Assembly: GCA_040437565.1 (NCBI GenBank)
Contig: JBDOQK010000008.1
Location: 434,001 to 498,000 of the forward strand
Reading direction: 5' to 3'
Source of the DNA: Albugo candida
Lineage: Eukaryota > Oomycota > Peronosporomycetes > Albuginales
Length of the DNA stretch: 64,000 bases
The position numbers were made by a program, and so were the translations under genes. The notes beneath the pieces were generated by a model. It had not been told where the DNA came from. It made no database searches and saw nothing but the letters and a program-made list of their open reading frames with translations. This document shows positions 31,508 to 42,003 of the stretch, in pieces (the first letter of the stretch is position 1; every line of letters starts with the position of its first letter).

Positions 31508-33982
31508 ATGCATCGATATTTGATGAACGTATACCGAAGGCTTCATCGATTTTGCGTCAGTGTATGGCTCATCTCATTAAGTTGTTTGAATGCAATGCAC
31601 ACACTTGTAGCGCTTGTAAAATCTCTTGGATTCTTTATCGCTGCTTTGCTACAGACTTTCATCCAAGAGCCAGAACAACAAACTGAATGGAATTTGTTTT
31701 GGTGGAAACTGACATTCCCTTTGTGGATCCTGATGGTTTGCATTATGCTGATACTGCTCGGGCAATGTGGTAGAATCATGTACGGTTTTTGTGCGAGCTG
31801 TGTGTGGTACTTTAGCAATCTATTGATCATGACGTACCCATTCGTTCTCATTTATCAATTTTATGAGCTTCAGAATACAGACACTTGCGAAAAGCTCCAT
31901 GAAGCGGAAAAACATCAAAAGCAGTTCGTATTAAGCGATTTTCAATTTCATGCTTTGCTGTGGAAACGATTGGGGCTTGTGAGCGTTGCTATCAGCACTG
32001 TCGAAGTATCATTGTGGCTGCAAAAGTCCTCCATAACTGTTTATTCTCGAAGACAACTCGGAATGGGGACGTATACGACGTACGGGCAATTCCAACCGAT
32101 GGCGTGGATCACAGGCAATACGTTGTTTGGTATCGTTGCGTTTTTAGCCATTCCTTTCTTTCTCAAATCGCAAGCTCGTACAAATCGAATTTCAAAAGAT
32201 ATTGAGAAAAGCCTGGACGATCAATCTTCAGGCGAACTGGACCGTCCGACTTCAGCTCGCGTGCTTGTTTCTGAAGACGGGAAAAGCTATACCCAAACGA
32301 TCACCGTCAGTATAGTATCCTGTGTGATCACTTGGCTAGTGATGTTTATCATTTATAGTAGTATGATGACCACATCAACGAATCGATCAGGTTCAAAAAG
32401 CGACGTGAATGGGCCCTCACCTGGCCCAAGCGGAATTCGTGCTTGGTTTATTCTCCAAGTTTTGTCGCTTGTTCTTTGTATCATTTTATTTGTCACGCAT
32501 CAGTACCGTACAAAGTCTTGGACTCACTCCTTCAACCACATCGTATTGTACAGCACGATAATGGTTCATTTACCGCTTTTCTTGGGACACTTTTGCCTTC
32601 GATTATTCGTGTTGGCAGAATTGGAGGAAGCAGAGGAACTAGCATCGCTTCAAAAGAAAATGATGATGGATTCTGCTGGCGAAGGATGGATTTCTGTGAT
32701 CAAATTTGGAATATCTATGGTATACCTAGCGGTGATGCAGTGCTATTTTCATGTCATGACGCGAGTTGTGACGCAAATGGCAGAACCATTCGCTCATCCT
32801 TCACTTTTATATATCGGGCAATTGTATTATTACATGTTTTGGTACATTATGGTCAGCTCTGAAACACCGATAGATGGGCTTTATTGGGCAATGTTGCTGC
32901 TCAATATCGTTCATATCGCGTTTCTTAATACTGGGTTTTATTCGGACATGAGGCAAAAAGCTACACAATCCAGCACCTCTGTTGCTTCCTGTTTGATGGT
33001 CGCAGCTCCAATTCCCCAGAAAACAGGCGTTCTGGTTGGAATTTGCTTTCAAGCTACTACGAATTTGGCTGTAACCTTGGCTCAACGGAAAAGACCGGCT
33101 GCCAACCACAAGAGCTTTCTGCCTCTGACTCCGACCGAGCAGTATGTGGACACTCCGCTTCCATCCAACAGAGCTGGAGCTACATCTGAAACTCCAACTC
33201 GACGACATCGTGTTAATTCACGTACACGACGACCAGATGAAGAAGAAGCTCTTTTGGAAACGATGTGTACTAGTCAAGATTCTAGCAACATAACCATTTT
33301 AGTTCCAAGCGCATCGGACATCCCAAACTCGAAATATAATGACGAGACACACAAGAAAGAAGGTGGGAATGCCAAAACTTGCTTCAAAGTGTCGACATTC
33401 TGTGGTCCTCGCAACCTCTCAGGGTGGTGCAACCCGCTTATCGGAAAAAGGTCGGGTGAAAGTCTTATGGAAGTCACAACACTTGATCGATTGCCGGGAG
33501 ATTCAAATGACACGCAGTTACGTCCGCTCTATTTTCTGATGAAACTGGCCGAACAAGATAATATGGCAGATTCGACAGCTTTGATCCTTGTTCCAGCACT
33601 GCTGACCATTCTTGCTATTGCTGCTAAACCGTCTGAATGCTTCAAAGTCATCTATCAACGAAGGAATATGTGGCTTCGATGTATTTGCATGTTTCTCGGT
33701 CGTCTTGGTAGTGCGTTCCTCACCCGAGAAATATTCGCATGCAAGCTGAAATCTCGTCTGTTCCGTTCGTCTGGTAGAACTGGAGGCATTGATAGCACTT
33801 TAGCAACTGATGGAGCAGGGGGATCCGAGCCAGAGGAAGTTTCGACAAGACTTTGGATTCAGCGGCTTATGTTACGCGATTTTCATCGACAGTTTGGCTA
33901 TTTCACAGCGGTCACAATGATTGTCACATTTGCCTGCTTTGAACGTCCTGAGGTTCCTTATCGCTTTGCATTGCTGACATGA
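31508..33982 (+). CDS. Unknown polytopic membrane protein, about 10-12 helices
   Basis: The frame is open from about 31412, but the first ATG is at 31508 (MHRYLMNVYRRLHRF), giving 824 aa. I do not recognise the family. About ten hydrophobic helices are visible between residues 50 and 500, including PLWILMVCIMLILLGQC, LGLVSVAISTVEVSLWL, WITGNTLFGIVAFLAIP, SIVSCVITWLVMFIIYS, ILQVLSLVLCIILFV, LYSTIMVHLPLFLGHFCL and LYWAMLLLNIVHIAFLNTGF. A long polar, probably cytosolic region of about 180 residues follows, then two more hydrophobic stretches (LILVPALLTILAIAA and FTAVTMIVTFACF). Its stop codon is 7 bp from the convergent P4-ATPase stop, so transcripts must overlap. The function is unknown; a lineage-specific membrane protein is likely. 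Confidence 0.75.
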   Translation: MHRYLMNVYRRLHRFCVSVWLISLSCLNAMHTLVALVKSLGFFIAALLQTFIQEPEQQTEWNLFWWKLTFPLWILMVCIMLILLGQCGRIMYGFCASCVWYFSNLLIMTYPFVLIYQFYELQNTDTCEKLHEAEKHQKQFVLSDFQFHALLWKRLGLVSVAISTVEVSLWLQKSSITVYSRRQLGMGTYTTYGQFQPMAWITGNTLFGIVAFLAIPFFLKSQARTNRISKDIEKSLDDQSSGELDRPTSARVLVSEDGKSYTQTITVSIVSCVITWLVMFIIYSSMMTTSTNRSGSKSDVNGPSPGPSGIRAWFILQVLSLVLCIILFVTHQYRTKSWTHSFNHIVLYSTIMVHLPLFLGHFCLRLFVLAELEEAEELASLQKKMMMDSAGEGWISVIKFGISMVYLAVMQCYFHVMTRVVTQMAEPFAHPSLLYIGQLYYYMFWYIMVSSETPIDGLYWAMLLLNIVHIAFLNTGFYSDMRQKATQSSTSVASCLMVAAPIPQKTGVLVGICFQATTNLAVTLAQRKRPAANHKSFLPLTPTEQYVDTPLPSNRAGATSETPTRRHRVNSRTRRPDEEEALLETMCTSQDSSNITILVPSASDIPNSKYNDETHKKEGGNAKTCFKVSTFCGPRNLSGWCNPLIGKRSGESLMEVTTLDRLPGDSNDTQLRPLYFLMKLAEQDNMADSTALILVPALLTILAIAAKPSECFKVIYQRRNMWLRCICMFLGRLGSAFLTREIFACKLKSRLFRSSGRTGGIDSTLATDGAGGSEPEEVSTRLWIQRLMLRDFHRQFGYFTAVTMIVTFACFERPEVPYRFALLT

Positions 33983-33989
33983 GAAAAGC

Positions 33990-36900
33990 TCATTTCGTTA
34001 CAGTGTGCATCGAATCACACTCGGTCTCTTCCAACGCTTGTTTGGACTCATGCACAACTGTCGCTGCAATCTCTCGCACAAGTCTCTCCTTTCGAACCCA
34101 CCTTCGACGGCGAACACAGCGCCCAACAAGCTGATTGAGCTTCTTTCGAAGTCGTTTACGATCCGAGTGTGATGCCACAGTTGTCGATCCTTGATTGCGT
34201 CGTCGTAATGAGAGTCGAGATTGTAGTGGAGCAGGTTTTGTATCCTGCAAAAAATCTTTAAATTTGGTCGCGTATTGCCACTGATCCGTTCGGCCGAATC
34301 GACTGTCGATCACAAAGTCTGATAAATCGAATGATGCTGATCCTTCGGTCATTTCTGCATTGGTGAATCTTGGAGGATCGACTACAAATAAATGACCAGG
34401 CACTGAGGATCCCCAGCCATTAAAGATCTGGTATCGTTGGACTTCATACACAACCTGATCATGAACTGGGAGGGCTTTGATCTTTTGCTCAAACGGCATT
34501 GAGGTCACTGACGCCTCGATGCGTTCTCGCGTCAGAGGACCACTCGACTGAAGTACGTCTACCAAACGCTGTCCTAATGAGTCAACCATTTGTACGACAG
34601 GAAGCAGGACGAGATCTCGCAGAGGATGAATAAATCGATCTTCCAGAACTTGGGTTGAAAATGCAAATCCCGTGTATGCACGTTCGCGATCAGCAGCAAA
34701 AGTTGTCGATGCCTGTGCCCTTCCAGCTCCTAGAGGGCTCGTGACACGACTTTTTTCGATTGCTGCAAAATCGGGTCTAGGAATATTCAAATCGGCTTCA
34801 AAATGCTGGTATCGAATTGGTGGAGGCTTCCATTGCGAAGATACATGATCCAGATTGTACAAATGCACTTCTTGCAAGATGTGATAGTATTCAGGTCGAA
34901 ATTCTCGTTTAAAGGCTTTATAGAGAAAATCTCGTCCCAAACACAGCACAATGGATAGATACACAACAAGATAGAATTCCTTGAGTGTGTAGATATATGG
35001 AAATGCGACGTCCGCCAAGGCGGTTGGAAAGTATACGGAAATGATGTATCCAGAAATGTACCAAAACACAAACGAGAAGGCAAATGCAAAAAATGTGACT
35101 AAATTCCAAGCGACGATATTCAGTGCCAATTTGACCCATCCAACTGTTATCATTGCACACCACGCCATGCCTCCACACACATCAATCGACAAGCTTGTAC
35201 CGCGAGAATCGACATGGCCGATAAGAAAGGCTGGCACCAACGCACACACTGCTCCTTCGTATAATGCTTCCAAAATCCATTCTGTAAACACAATCAAATT
35301 GAATTGGTCTCCCTGTGCACCGACGTAATACAGACTTGGAAAGGATTCAGCGATAGAAGCTGGCGATTCCTGCTCGAGAACTGCGACCACAGCAATTGGA
35401 AGCGAAGACCACAGTAAATTGTACCCGTTCAGCCACATGTTGTTGAAATATAATGTGCCGGATCCTCCACTTAGCGTCGCGAGCACAAAACATGTGCAAT
35501 ACAAAATGATATTTTTGTACACACAATAGAGACAAAGTTTGGCCATTCTACGATAATTCCAGTGACCGTGCACGAGCAGTAATCGTTTGAGAAATCGAAA
35601 TTGTGCAATTGCAAAATCACTTGCATTTACCGCTTGCATTCCTTCATGTCCCGAGATCCCAACACCAATATGAGCTTCTTGGATCATTCCGACATCATTG
35701 GCTCCATCTCCAATGGCCAAGGAGCGACAGCCTTGAACTTTCGATTTGTATAAGCGGACAACTTGAGCCTTTTGCTTGGGCGATACACGACAGCATATCA
35801 CTGCACAACAGAATTGCGACACATCCAGAAACAATTCGCTTATCTCATTGTGTGCGAACACCATCGTCAGACTTTTGCCATCAATAACGATAGCCTGTTG
35901 TGTGGATGTATTCACCGTTGTATCTTTCGGTGCATTGTTCATCTTTCTAGCGACTCGAGCGCTTGTGGCAGTCTCATGTAAAAAATCGTACAGAGACACG
36001 CTTGTTGGATAAGCTTCCGTGTTGATAATCAAGCGTTCCATGTCATTAGTCAGCAATTGGCACGCAAAGCCGATATTGATCGCTGTTTCTTCTTTGTCTC
36101 CTGTCAGCATCCAGATTTTGAGTCCAGCGTGCGCTAGATCCCCGATCGTTCTTGCTACATGGTCCTGTAGACGATCTTCGATTGCAGTAGCTCCAACCAG
36201 TTCAAGATCTTGCTCTAATGCATCCTCCAGCTCATCGATTTTATTAAATTCGCCTAGATTTTGCCTGCGCATCTCACTAAGGTCGGACAATGCAGCCTTA
36301 TACTTCTCCGACCACGACAAAAATGTACTTTCGTCGAGTTTTTTTTCTGCGAGGACAAGCGTGCGTAGGCCTTCACTGGCATAGCGCTCAAGCTGTTTTG
36401 TTGTTTCGGGAACGATGTTTGCGTCAATTTTGGTGATATCGAGGCGAGGGAATATAGCCGCGTCAGCACCTTTAGTGAGCAAAAGGATTTCTCGTTCTGG
36501 AGTCCGAACAATGACTGACATTCGCTTCCGTGCGCTACTAAACTCAATCATCTCCAGTATCTCGAATGTCATATCTTCTTGGCCATTAGAATTTGCGACT
36601 TGAATGGTGAGAGAGCCATTTCTTCTTGTCACAAACTCGTAACCAAAATACTTTGCTGCAGATACAAGAGCGAGTTCGTCTGGCGACGAGGCTGAGAACT
36701 TGGAAGCCGGCTCACAAAATATGGACACTGCATTGGAAGAGGATCCGGTCAAAATTTGCTCCGACAATGTTTTTGAGCGAGAATGTTGGCTGCTTCCCTT
36801 TCGGGGCACATTGTTGCGCTGTTTCCTGCTGGAGATTTTTCTTCCTCTGACTTCGCCTAGTTCGCTGTGTTGTGATGGCCGATGTTTTCTTGGCACCATG

Positions 36901-39065
36901 ACGGCATTACTTTTGGCTGCAGGTCGAGCTTGTTCCAAAACCACAGAGTGACATACGGCCAAGTGAATTAAGAAGCGTTTGATTTTCACCGATTGTTCTA
37001 CATTGGCATCAGCGTCTCGATCAAGTGTGAATTCGCTTCTTGGATCCACAAAATGCACGTTATCAACATGTTTGTCATGTGGAAGTTGGTCTGCAAGAAG
37101 GTCGCTTTGGGATAGATCTCTACCTAGTCGACGTTGAGCTTCTCTCCCGATCTCTGTGGTGCCATGGCCATAGGAGACTCCATTGATTGACATTTTACGA
37201 AAATCCATCACATTCGCTGTCAAAGTTCCGGTTTTGTCGCTAAAGATGTGAGTGACTTGGCCGAGATCGTCGTTTAAATCTGCATTACGAACCAAAGCTG
37301 GAGTATCTGTGTGCTCATCATACATGGCGAGATCGCGATTTAGGAACAGGGTCTGATAGCTCTTGACAATCGCTATGGTGACATAAAGAGTGATTGGCAC
37401 GAAGGAAGCTATGAGAATCCAGTAGTATCCAATGTAGATGAGCCAACCGATAAAGTCATTACGAAAAGGAGCAATTCCGCTGAGATCTCCCAAATATAAA
37501 TACGTCGCCCGATCGTAGTTGTTCGATACCCAAACAGAGCAATACACAGACCCAAGGATGCATAAAATCAGCAGGATGGAGATTAATATTCCCAGCCCAC
37601 TATTGACTGTAGCAAGAATCTTACTTTTCTTCGCTGGCGCTTCTGACCCCGACTGCATGATCTTGGTATCGGCTCCAGTGTTTAGAACAACTCCATACAC
37701 ATACGGTGTGTTTCGGATGACAGAGCCGCGCAGAACGATATTTTTCAGGTCGAATGGGATTGTGTGTCCATTTCGAGGCTCATATCGACCGGAAAAGTTA
37801 TTGACGTCATGATTCGGTAGCTCATAAATTACTCGGCCAGGTAAGTGACCGAGTGACCGTGGGTCATACAATTGCGAAAATGTGCAGCCCAAAGCCTGTC
37901 GAATCTTTAAGTTGGTTTCACCGTCCAAAGATTTTGTTTCTACAAAGCATATTCCGGCAGGTTGCTCTGGATTGGTCTCGGACACAGCAAGAAGTAAAAT
38001 ATCTGCTGGAACAAACTCATAATTATTGACTTTCAAGATGTCGCCCACACGAACATCCTTCCAAATTATTTCCGAGAAACAATTAGTCGCCAAGTTTAAT
38101 GAGTCGGAGTCGCTGGTTCCAGTTTGGTTTTCTGTGATCGATGAAGACACACGAGATCTACTCTGTGGCTCAGCTAGCTGTACGTCAAAAATTCTAGTGA
38201 TTTTAGCATTCATCTTAGCATCTGCTCGATGACGAACATTGTCTTCGAGTGCAGCAAAGACGGCATCAATGGAGATCACAATGCCAAGAACTATCCATTG
38301 GTATGGTAGACCAGAAGTAGACGATATTGCCGGGATAATCTGACCCACACCGACAAGCAAAAAATAAAAGTTTGCGGTCTGTGATAATCTTCCAAGGAAA
38401 AATCGAGGAATAAAATTTGTTTTTGTATATTTTGCTGTCGTGATTTTATTATCACAAAAATCAATGTTTTCATCTGGTCGATTCAAATACATGATACGAG
38501 ATTCCTGTTCGAATGAATCAATATCAGTGATTTCTGGCTCACTTGGTGAACTGAGTGGGTTAGCTGTGGACTCGGTGGCAGGTGTGCCCAATAAAAGGGA
38601 ACATAAAGATGTCCCGATATCAGAAAGCCTCGAAGCCGCTGTGCTGACCATCTGACTGACTGAGCTGTGACGAGAACGCTCTATTTCCGGGCCATTTTTT
38701 TCATTCTTACTGATTTTTAACTCGAATGTGGGAGGTGATGAATTTCCACTCTCCAACGATCTGAGCGTACCCTCGGAGTCACCAGATAAATCGCTTTGGA
38801 ACGAAATCCCACGAGAGTAATTAGTCGATACATTCTGTGTTTGATGTTTAGCTTTTGTCTTCTTAAAATTTGGGCTAGAGGGTGCTGCATCCTCTATGCT
38901 CTGCTGCTCACGAATGGTTGGAGATTGCGGCGCTGGAGGTAGCACAACAACATTCAAATCTTCTTCCTCCGACATTTTTTCGTCTGTTGAATACATCGTG
39001 CATATGCTGGTCTCACTTGCCCTCAGAGTATTGCCAGATTCGCACGATAGAGATCTGAGGCTCAA
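33990..39065 (-). CDS. P4-type ATPase (phospholipid flippase), extended
   Basis: Single-exon 1691-aa protein. P4 signatures: KITTAKYTKTNFIPRFFLG and SQTANFYFLLVGVGQIIP at the first membrane helix, the TGES-replacing SLDGETNLKIRQAL in the actuator domain, the phosphorylated Asp D610 in DKTGTLT, KGADAAIFPR in the nucleotide domain, GDGANDVG at 1119-1126 and the ten-helix membrane core ending near 1380. P4-ATPases flip aminophospholipids to the cytosolic leaflet, usually with a CDC50 partner (not in this window). It is larger than the usual 1100-1350 aa because of about 200 polar Ser-rich residues before the first helix, a long insert in the P/N region and about 310 residues after the last helix. 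The C-terminal extension may be regulatory. Confidence 0.95.
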   Translation of the reverse strand: MSLRSLSCESGNTLRASETSICTMYSTDEKMSEEEDLNVVVLPPAPQSPTIREQQSIEDAAPSSPNFKKTKAKHQTQNVSTNYSRGISFQSDLSGDSEGTLRSLESGNSSPPTFELKISKNEKNGPEIERSRHSSVSQMVSTAASRLSDIGTSLCSLLLGTPATESTANPLSSPSEPEITDIDSFEQESRIMYLNRPDENIDFCDNKITTAKYTKTNFIPRFFLGRLSQTANFYFLLVGVGQIIPAISSTSGLPYQWIVLGIVISIDAVFAALEDNVRHRADAKMNAKITRIFDVQLAEPQSRSRVSSSITENQTGTSDSDSLNLATNCFSEIIWKDVRVGDILKVNNYEFVPADILLLAVSETNPEQPAGICFVETKSLDGETNLKIRQALGCTFSQLYDPRSLGHLPGRVIYELPNHDVNNFSGRYEPRNGHTIPFDLKNIVLRGSVIRNTPYVYGVVLNTGADTKIMQSGSEAPAKKSKILATVNSGLGILISILLILCILGSVYCSVWVSNNYDRATYLYLGDLSGIAPFRNDFIGWLIYIGYYWILIASFVPITLYVTIAIVKSYQTLFLNRDLAMYDEHTDTPALVRNADLNDDLGQVTHIFSDKTGTLTANVMDFRKMSINGVSYGHGTTEIGREAQRRLGRDLSQSDLLADQLPHDKHVDNVHFVDPRSEFTLDRDADANVEQSVKIKRFLIHLAVCHSVVLEQARPAAKSNAVMVPRKHRPSQHSELGEVRGRKISSRKQRNNVPRKGSSQHSRSKTLSEQILTGSSSNAVSIFCEPASKFSASSPDELALVSAAKYFGYEFVTRRNGSLTIQVANSNGQEDMTFEILEMIEFSSARKRMSVIVRTPEREILLLTKGADAAIFPRLDITKIDANIVPETTKQLERYASEGLRTLVLAEKKLDESTFLSWSEKYKAALSDLSEMRRQNLGEFNKIDELEDALEQDLELVGATAIEDRLQDHVARTIGDLAHAGLKIWMLTGDKEETAINIGFACQLLTNDMERLIINTEAYPTSVSLYDFLHETATSARVARKMNNAPKDTTVNTSTQQAIVIDGKSLTMVFAHNEISELFLDVSQFCCAVICCRVSPKQKAQVVRLYKSKVQGCRSLAIGDGANDVGMIQEAHIGVGISGHEGMQAVNASDFAIAQFRFLKRLLLVHGHWNYRRMAKLCLYCVYKNIILYCTCFVLATLSGGSGTLYFNNMWLNGYNLLWSSLPIAVVAVLEQESPASIAESFPSLYYVGAQGDQFNLIVFTEWILEALYEGAVCALVPAFLIGHVDSRGTSLSIDVCGGMAWCAMITVGWVKLALNIVAWNLVTFFAFAFSFVFWYISGYIISVYFPTALADVAFPYIYTLKEFYLVVYLSIVLCLGRDFLYKAFKREFRPEYYHILQEVHLYNLDHVSSQWKPPPIRYQHFEADLNIPRPDFAAIEKSRVTSPLGAGRAQASTTFAADRERAYTGFAFSTQVLEDRFIHPLRDLVLLPVVQMVDSLGQRLVDVLQSSGPLTRERIEASVTSMPFEQKIKALPVHDQVVYEVQRYQIFNGWGSSVPGHLFVVDPPRFTNAEMTEGSASFDLSDFVIDSRFGRTDQWQYATKFKDFLQDTKPAPLQSRLSLRRRNQGSTTVASHSDRKRLRKKLNQLVGRCVRRRRWVRKERLVREIAATVVHESKQALEETECDSMHTVTK

Positions 39066-39181
39066 AGAGTCACTGTCTCAACTGGTGCCGTAGTCCGCAC
39101 GCTGGGTATATTTATAACGCGGCCATCCACCCAATTTCTGTGCGTATCTTGACGAGTGACGACTTTTGGTGTATCTTTGCT

Positions 39182-39652
39182 TCAGGATCCAGCGGGTAGC
39201 TCTTTATCACCAAACTCTGATTTCTTATTCAGCTTACACTTGTTATTACAAGACAGATTTCCAGACAGATTGTAAAAGAACACAGGCATCGAATGCCGCA
39301 CGAGTATCTGGCTTGATCGATCCGTGTCACAAGGATAGGTGGGAAGATATGACACAGCATTGTTCTCATAGCCAGAAAAAAGAAGAAACTCATTTTGTTT
39401 AACATATTCCTTTGCCTTGGAAGTTGTGCTTTTCATTCTATCGCGTCCAATCGACTCTTGAGATGGACGTTTATGATCAGATGTGCATATAATTGCAGCC
39501 ACTGATGGCATACGACAGTCGTAGGATTCGGATCCCAGAGCGTCAATCCCATTGCAGGACAATCGATTTTTCATAGAACGAATTTGATCTCTCATACGAG
39601 CTTTTTCTAATTGATAAATGGGAGGCAGTAGTAAGGTCTTGAGACAACACAC
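39182..39652 (-). CDS. Possible hypothetical protein, up to 156 aa
   Basis: An open frame ending at 39182, with starts at 39652 or at the later ATG giving MRDQIRSMKNRLSC. The N-terminal part (YQLEKARMRDQIRSMKNRL) could form a short charged helix; the rest is Ser/Asn/Cys-containing without motifs. It sits alone between the P4-ATPase start and the MATE gene. I do not recognise it. It may be the last exon of a spliced gene, or a chance frame. Confidence 0.3.
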   Translation of the reverse strand: MCCLKTLLLPPIYQLEKARMRDQIRSMKNRLSCNGIDALGSESYDCRMPSVAAIICTSDHKRPSQESIGRDRMKSTTSKAKEYVKQNEFLLFSGYENNAVSYLPTYPCDTDRSSQILVRHSMPVFFYNLSGNLSCNNKCKLNKKSEFGDKELPAGS

Positions 39653-39912
39653 TAATTGATCAAAAACGTATTATTTTCAGTTTGTAGGTAGGATGTTTGA
39701 CGAACTGAAGAGAGTCATTTTAGTCAGAAAAAAGTTTTCAAAGTACTATTTACACAGTACGAAGTTGTGCGAATTTCGAACAGCCGAAACATTTCTGAAA
39801 TTGCTACCATCACTCGACACTGATTAATAATACACGAGCGATACGGATTTGAGATTTCAGCCGATGGCGAATGGTCAGATAGGATTATAACGTCGCTTAA
39901 TCATTATGACAT

Positions 39913-40121
39913 TTAGGCCACCTCCTTATAAATAGCGTAAAGCCTTCTCTTCCGCAGATATACTGAAAATATATCGGCATCCATCGCGCTGTCTGCGATA
40001 GCGTCGGCATACTTTCCCTGACATTTGATATCAATTTTTTCACAGGATGATGATGCTGCACCCACACTTTATCATGAGCTATGATGTGGCCATTACATAC
40101 TGTCGTAGCGGTGAAACACAT
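39913..40121 (-). CDS. Candidate micro-gene with a 41-nt intron
   Basis: ATG at 40121 (MCFTATTV), a possible GT-AG intron of about 41 nt, then a frame reading SSSCEKIDIKCQGKYADAIA, DSAMDADIFSVYLRKRRLYA and IYKEVA before a TAA at 39913-39915. That would be a 55-residue-class protein with two Cys and a basic helix. The second exon looks protein-like, but no family is recognised and the intron is inferred only from the frame. Confidence 0.25.
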
Positions 40122-40242
40122 TTATTGATATGAATAATTCTCGATCTACCAAGTTGAAAACCTGAATGCTCCAAGTAATCAGCAGAAGAATACTCGGACC
40201 AGAATCGCTTACACGCATACATACAATGATGCGGAGTATACA

Positions 40243-42003
40243 CTATTCAGTCCTTTTCTGAGCATCGAATGCTAATTGTTCCCAGTTTGCATGACACAAC
40301 CAATATATACAATAGACGCCTCCGGACATCATCCCACAACACATACCCAGCCACAAACCAGCCAGTCCCAATTTCAATTGCTCGGCCATAAACATTCCGA
40401 AAGGCAGGGTGATCACAATGAAGGCAGCAAAATTGAGTCTAGCACCAACATTTTGTAGCCCGGCTCCTTGAAATATTCCTTGAATCGCAGCTGTTAGTCC
40501 TACAAATATCTGAAAGGGACAAGTCAACAGCATCAAAAGTGCCGTCAAGCTCACCACATCTTGATCCTTTGTAAACATGGCCGGATATGCGAATCGTACT
40601 CCAAACATCAAGGTAGAAGTGATCAATGCGAACATGATTGCGACACTGGCAGTGATGCGAGCAATTAGGCTTGATTTTTTCGGTTTATTTGCTCCTAACG
40701 CATTTCCAATCCGAACGGATCCAGCCATTGCAACACTCCCATAAAATATCCAGCTGAAGCGTCTAAAACTCGCGTATATCGCGCCCGCGCTCATTGCCAT
40801 TGCTGTGTCAGGTAGTCTTCCCGTGAATAAAGAAATCAAAGCGAATCCCCAGACTTCGAACAGGAACATAAGCAGTCCCGAAAAGCCCAAGCGAATAAAT
40901 TCGGGTAAGATTCGAAAGCATTCATCGAACCGCCATCCTTTCCATTCATCTTTGAAAACGTTGCTTCTGACTACGTATATCAATAAGGTTAGAGTTGTAC
41001 AAACAGCCATTGCACAGGACGCGATGGAACAGCTGATATAGCCCAGAGACGTATGCCACACCAAGATATAAATGACCACATGATGGGCGATATTTCCAAA
41101 GACCCCAGCATAAAGGATCGGCTTGACAATACTTTGACCTTGTAATACTTTGCGTAATAAAACATTAAACACTTGTAGCGGTATGCTGGGTAATGCATAC
41201 AGCACTAGCTCCTGAGCTAGGTAGGCTATAGATGGCATCTGACCTAACGCAATCAAAATCACAGCGGAAAAGCGCGATAGAATGCAAATAGGAATGAAGA
41301 ATCCCACAAAGACAATCAGTCCGGTCTGGAAGAAAATACTCAGCTCGTATAATTTCCCTGCACCAAATGCTTGGGAGCATAGTGTCTCCATTGCTGCAGC
41401 GATTCCCATTGTTATCGTGTACGAAGTTAACACAGTGAATGTGCATGATAGACTCATAGCTGCTAGGAATTTGCTACTATATACAACACTCAATCGTCCA
41501 ATTGCCACATTGGCGACGAAATCCGGGATAAAGTCGAGAATGTAAGACAGCAACTATAATGCGGAGATATATTAGTACTTACCCGAATCATTTTATAAGA
41601 AAAATCTTACCAATCGCACTGCCAGCCACAGCAATTGTGTTGCTTCTTCTTTTACTGACAACGCGGATATTCCGATTGCAGCTGACTCGCCAGTTGGCTC
41701 CAGCAAATACGTCAATTCCGTAGATCTCTTGCCAACATCATTTCGTAAATGATCCAATTGCGCTGATAAGTCGATAACGCGGTGATGACGATACATATTT
41801 CGTTTCTTCTTTCCATGCATTTGAAGCAGCCCAATTTGATCGTTCCGTGCCTTCTTGTGATACACTGGCCGCTTCTCGAATTGACTCAAATCACTGATAT
41901 GTACTCGAGCAGCATCATTGGCTTTTGGTTCACGTGAGACCAAAATGCTATCTGTGTTGAATGTCGCCTTACGTTTCGTGTTAGAGTGTTCCCGAGGCAG
42001 CAT
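40243..42003 (-). CDS. MATE-family efflux transporter
   Basis: Two exons, 41611-42003 and 40243-41553 (57-nt intron), join to 1704 nt, 567 aa. Exon 1 encodes a polar, basic cytosolic N-terminus of about 130 residues. Exon 2 encodes the membrane part with MATE hallmarks: AAAMETLCSQAFGAGK, VLYALPSIPLQVFNVLLRKVLQGQ, the second-half counterpart SVRIGNALGANKPKKS and IQGIFQGAGLQNVGARLNF. About 12 helices can be counted. MATE proteins export organic cations and other toxic compounds by H+ or Na+ antiport, at the plasma membrane or vacuole. The substrate cannot be inferred. The N-terminal extension is long for the family but has no identifiable domain. Confidence 0.93.

Noticed and set aside
28090-40020. 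Shared 12-mer GTATGCCGACGC between about 28.1 kb and 40.0 kb (minus strand)
   Set aside because: Too short to indicate a repeat family; the flanks do not match.
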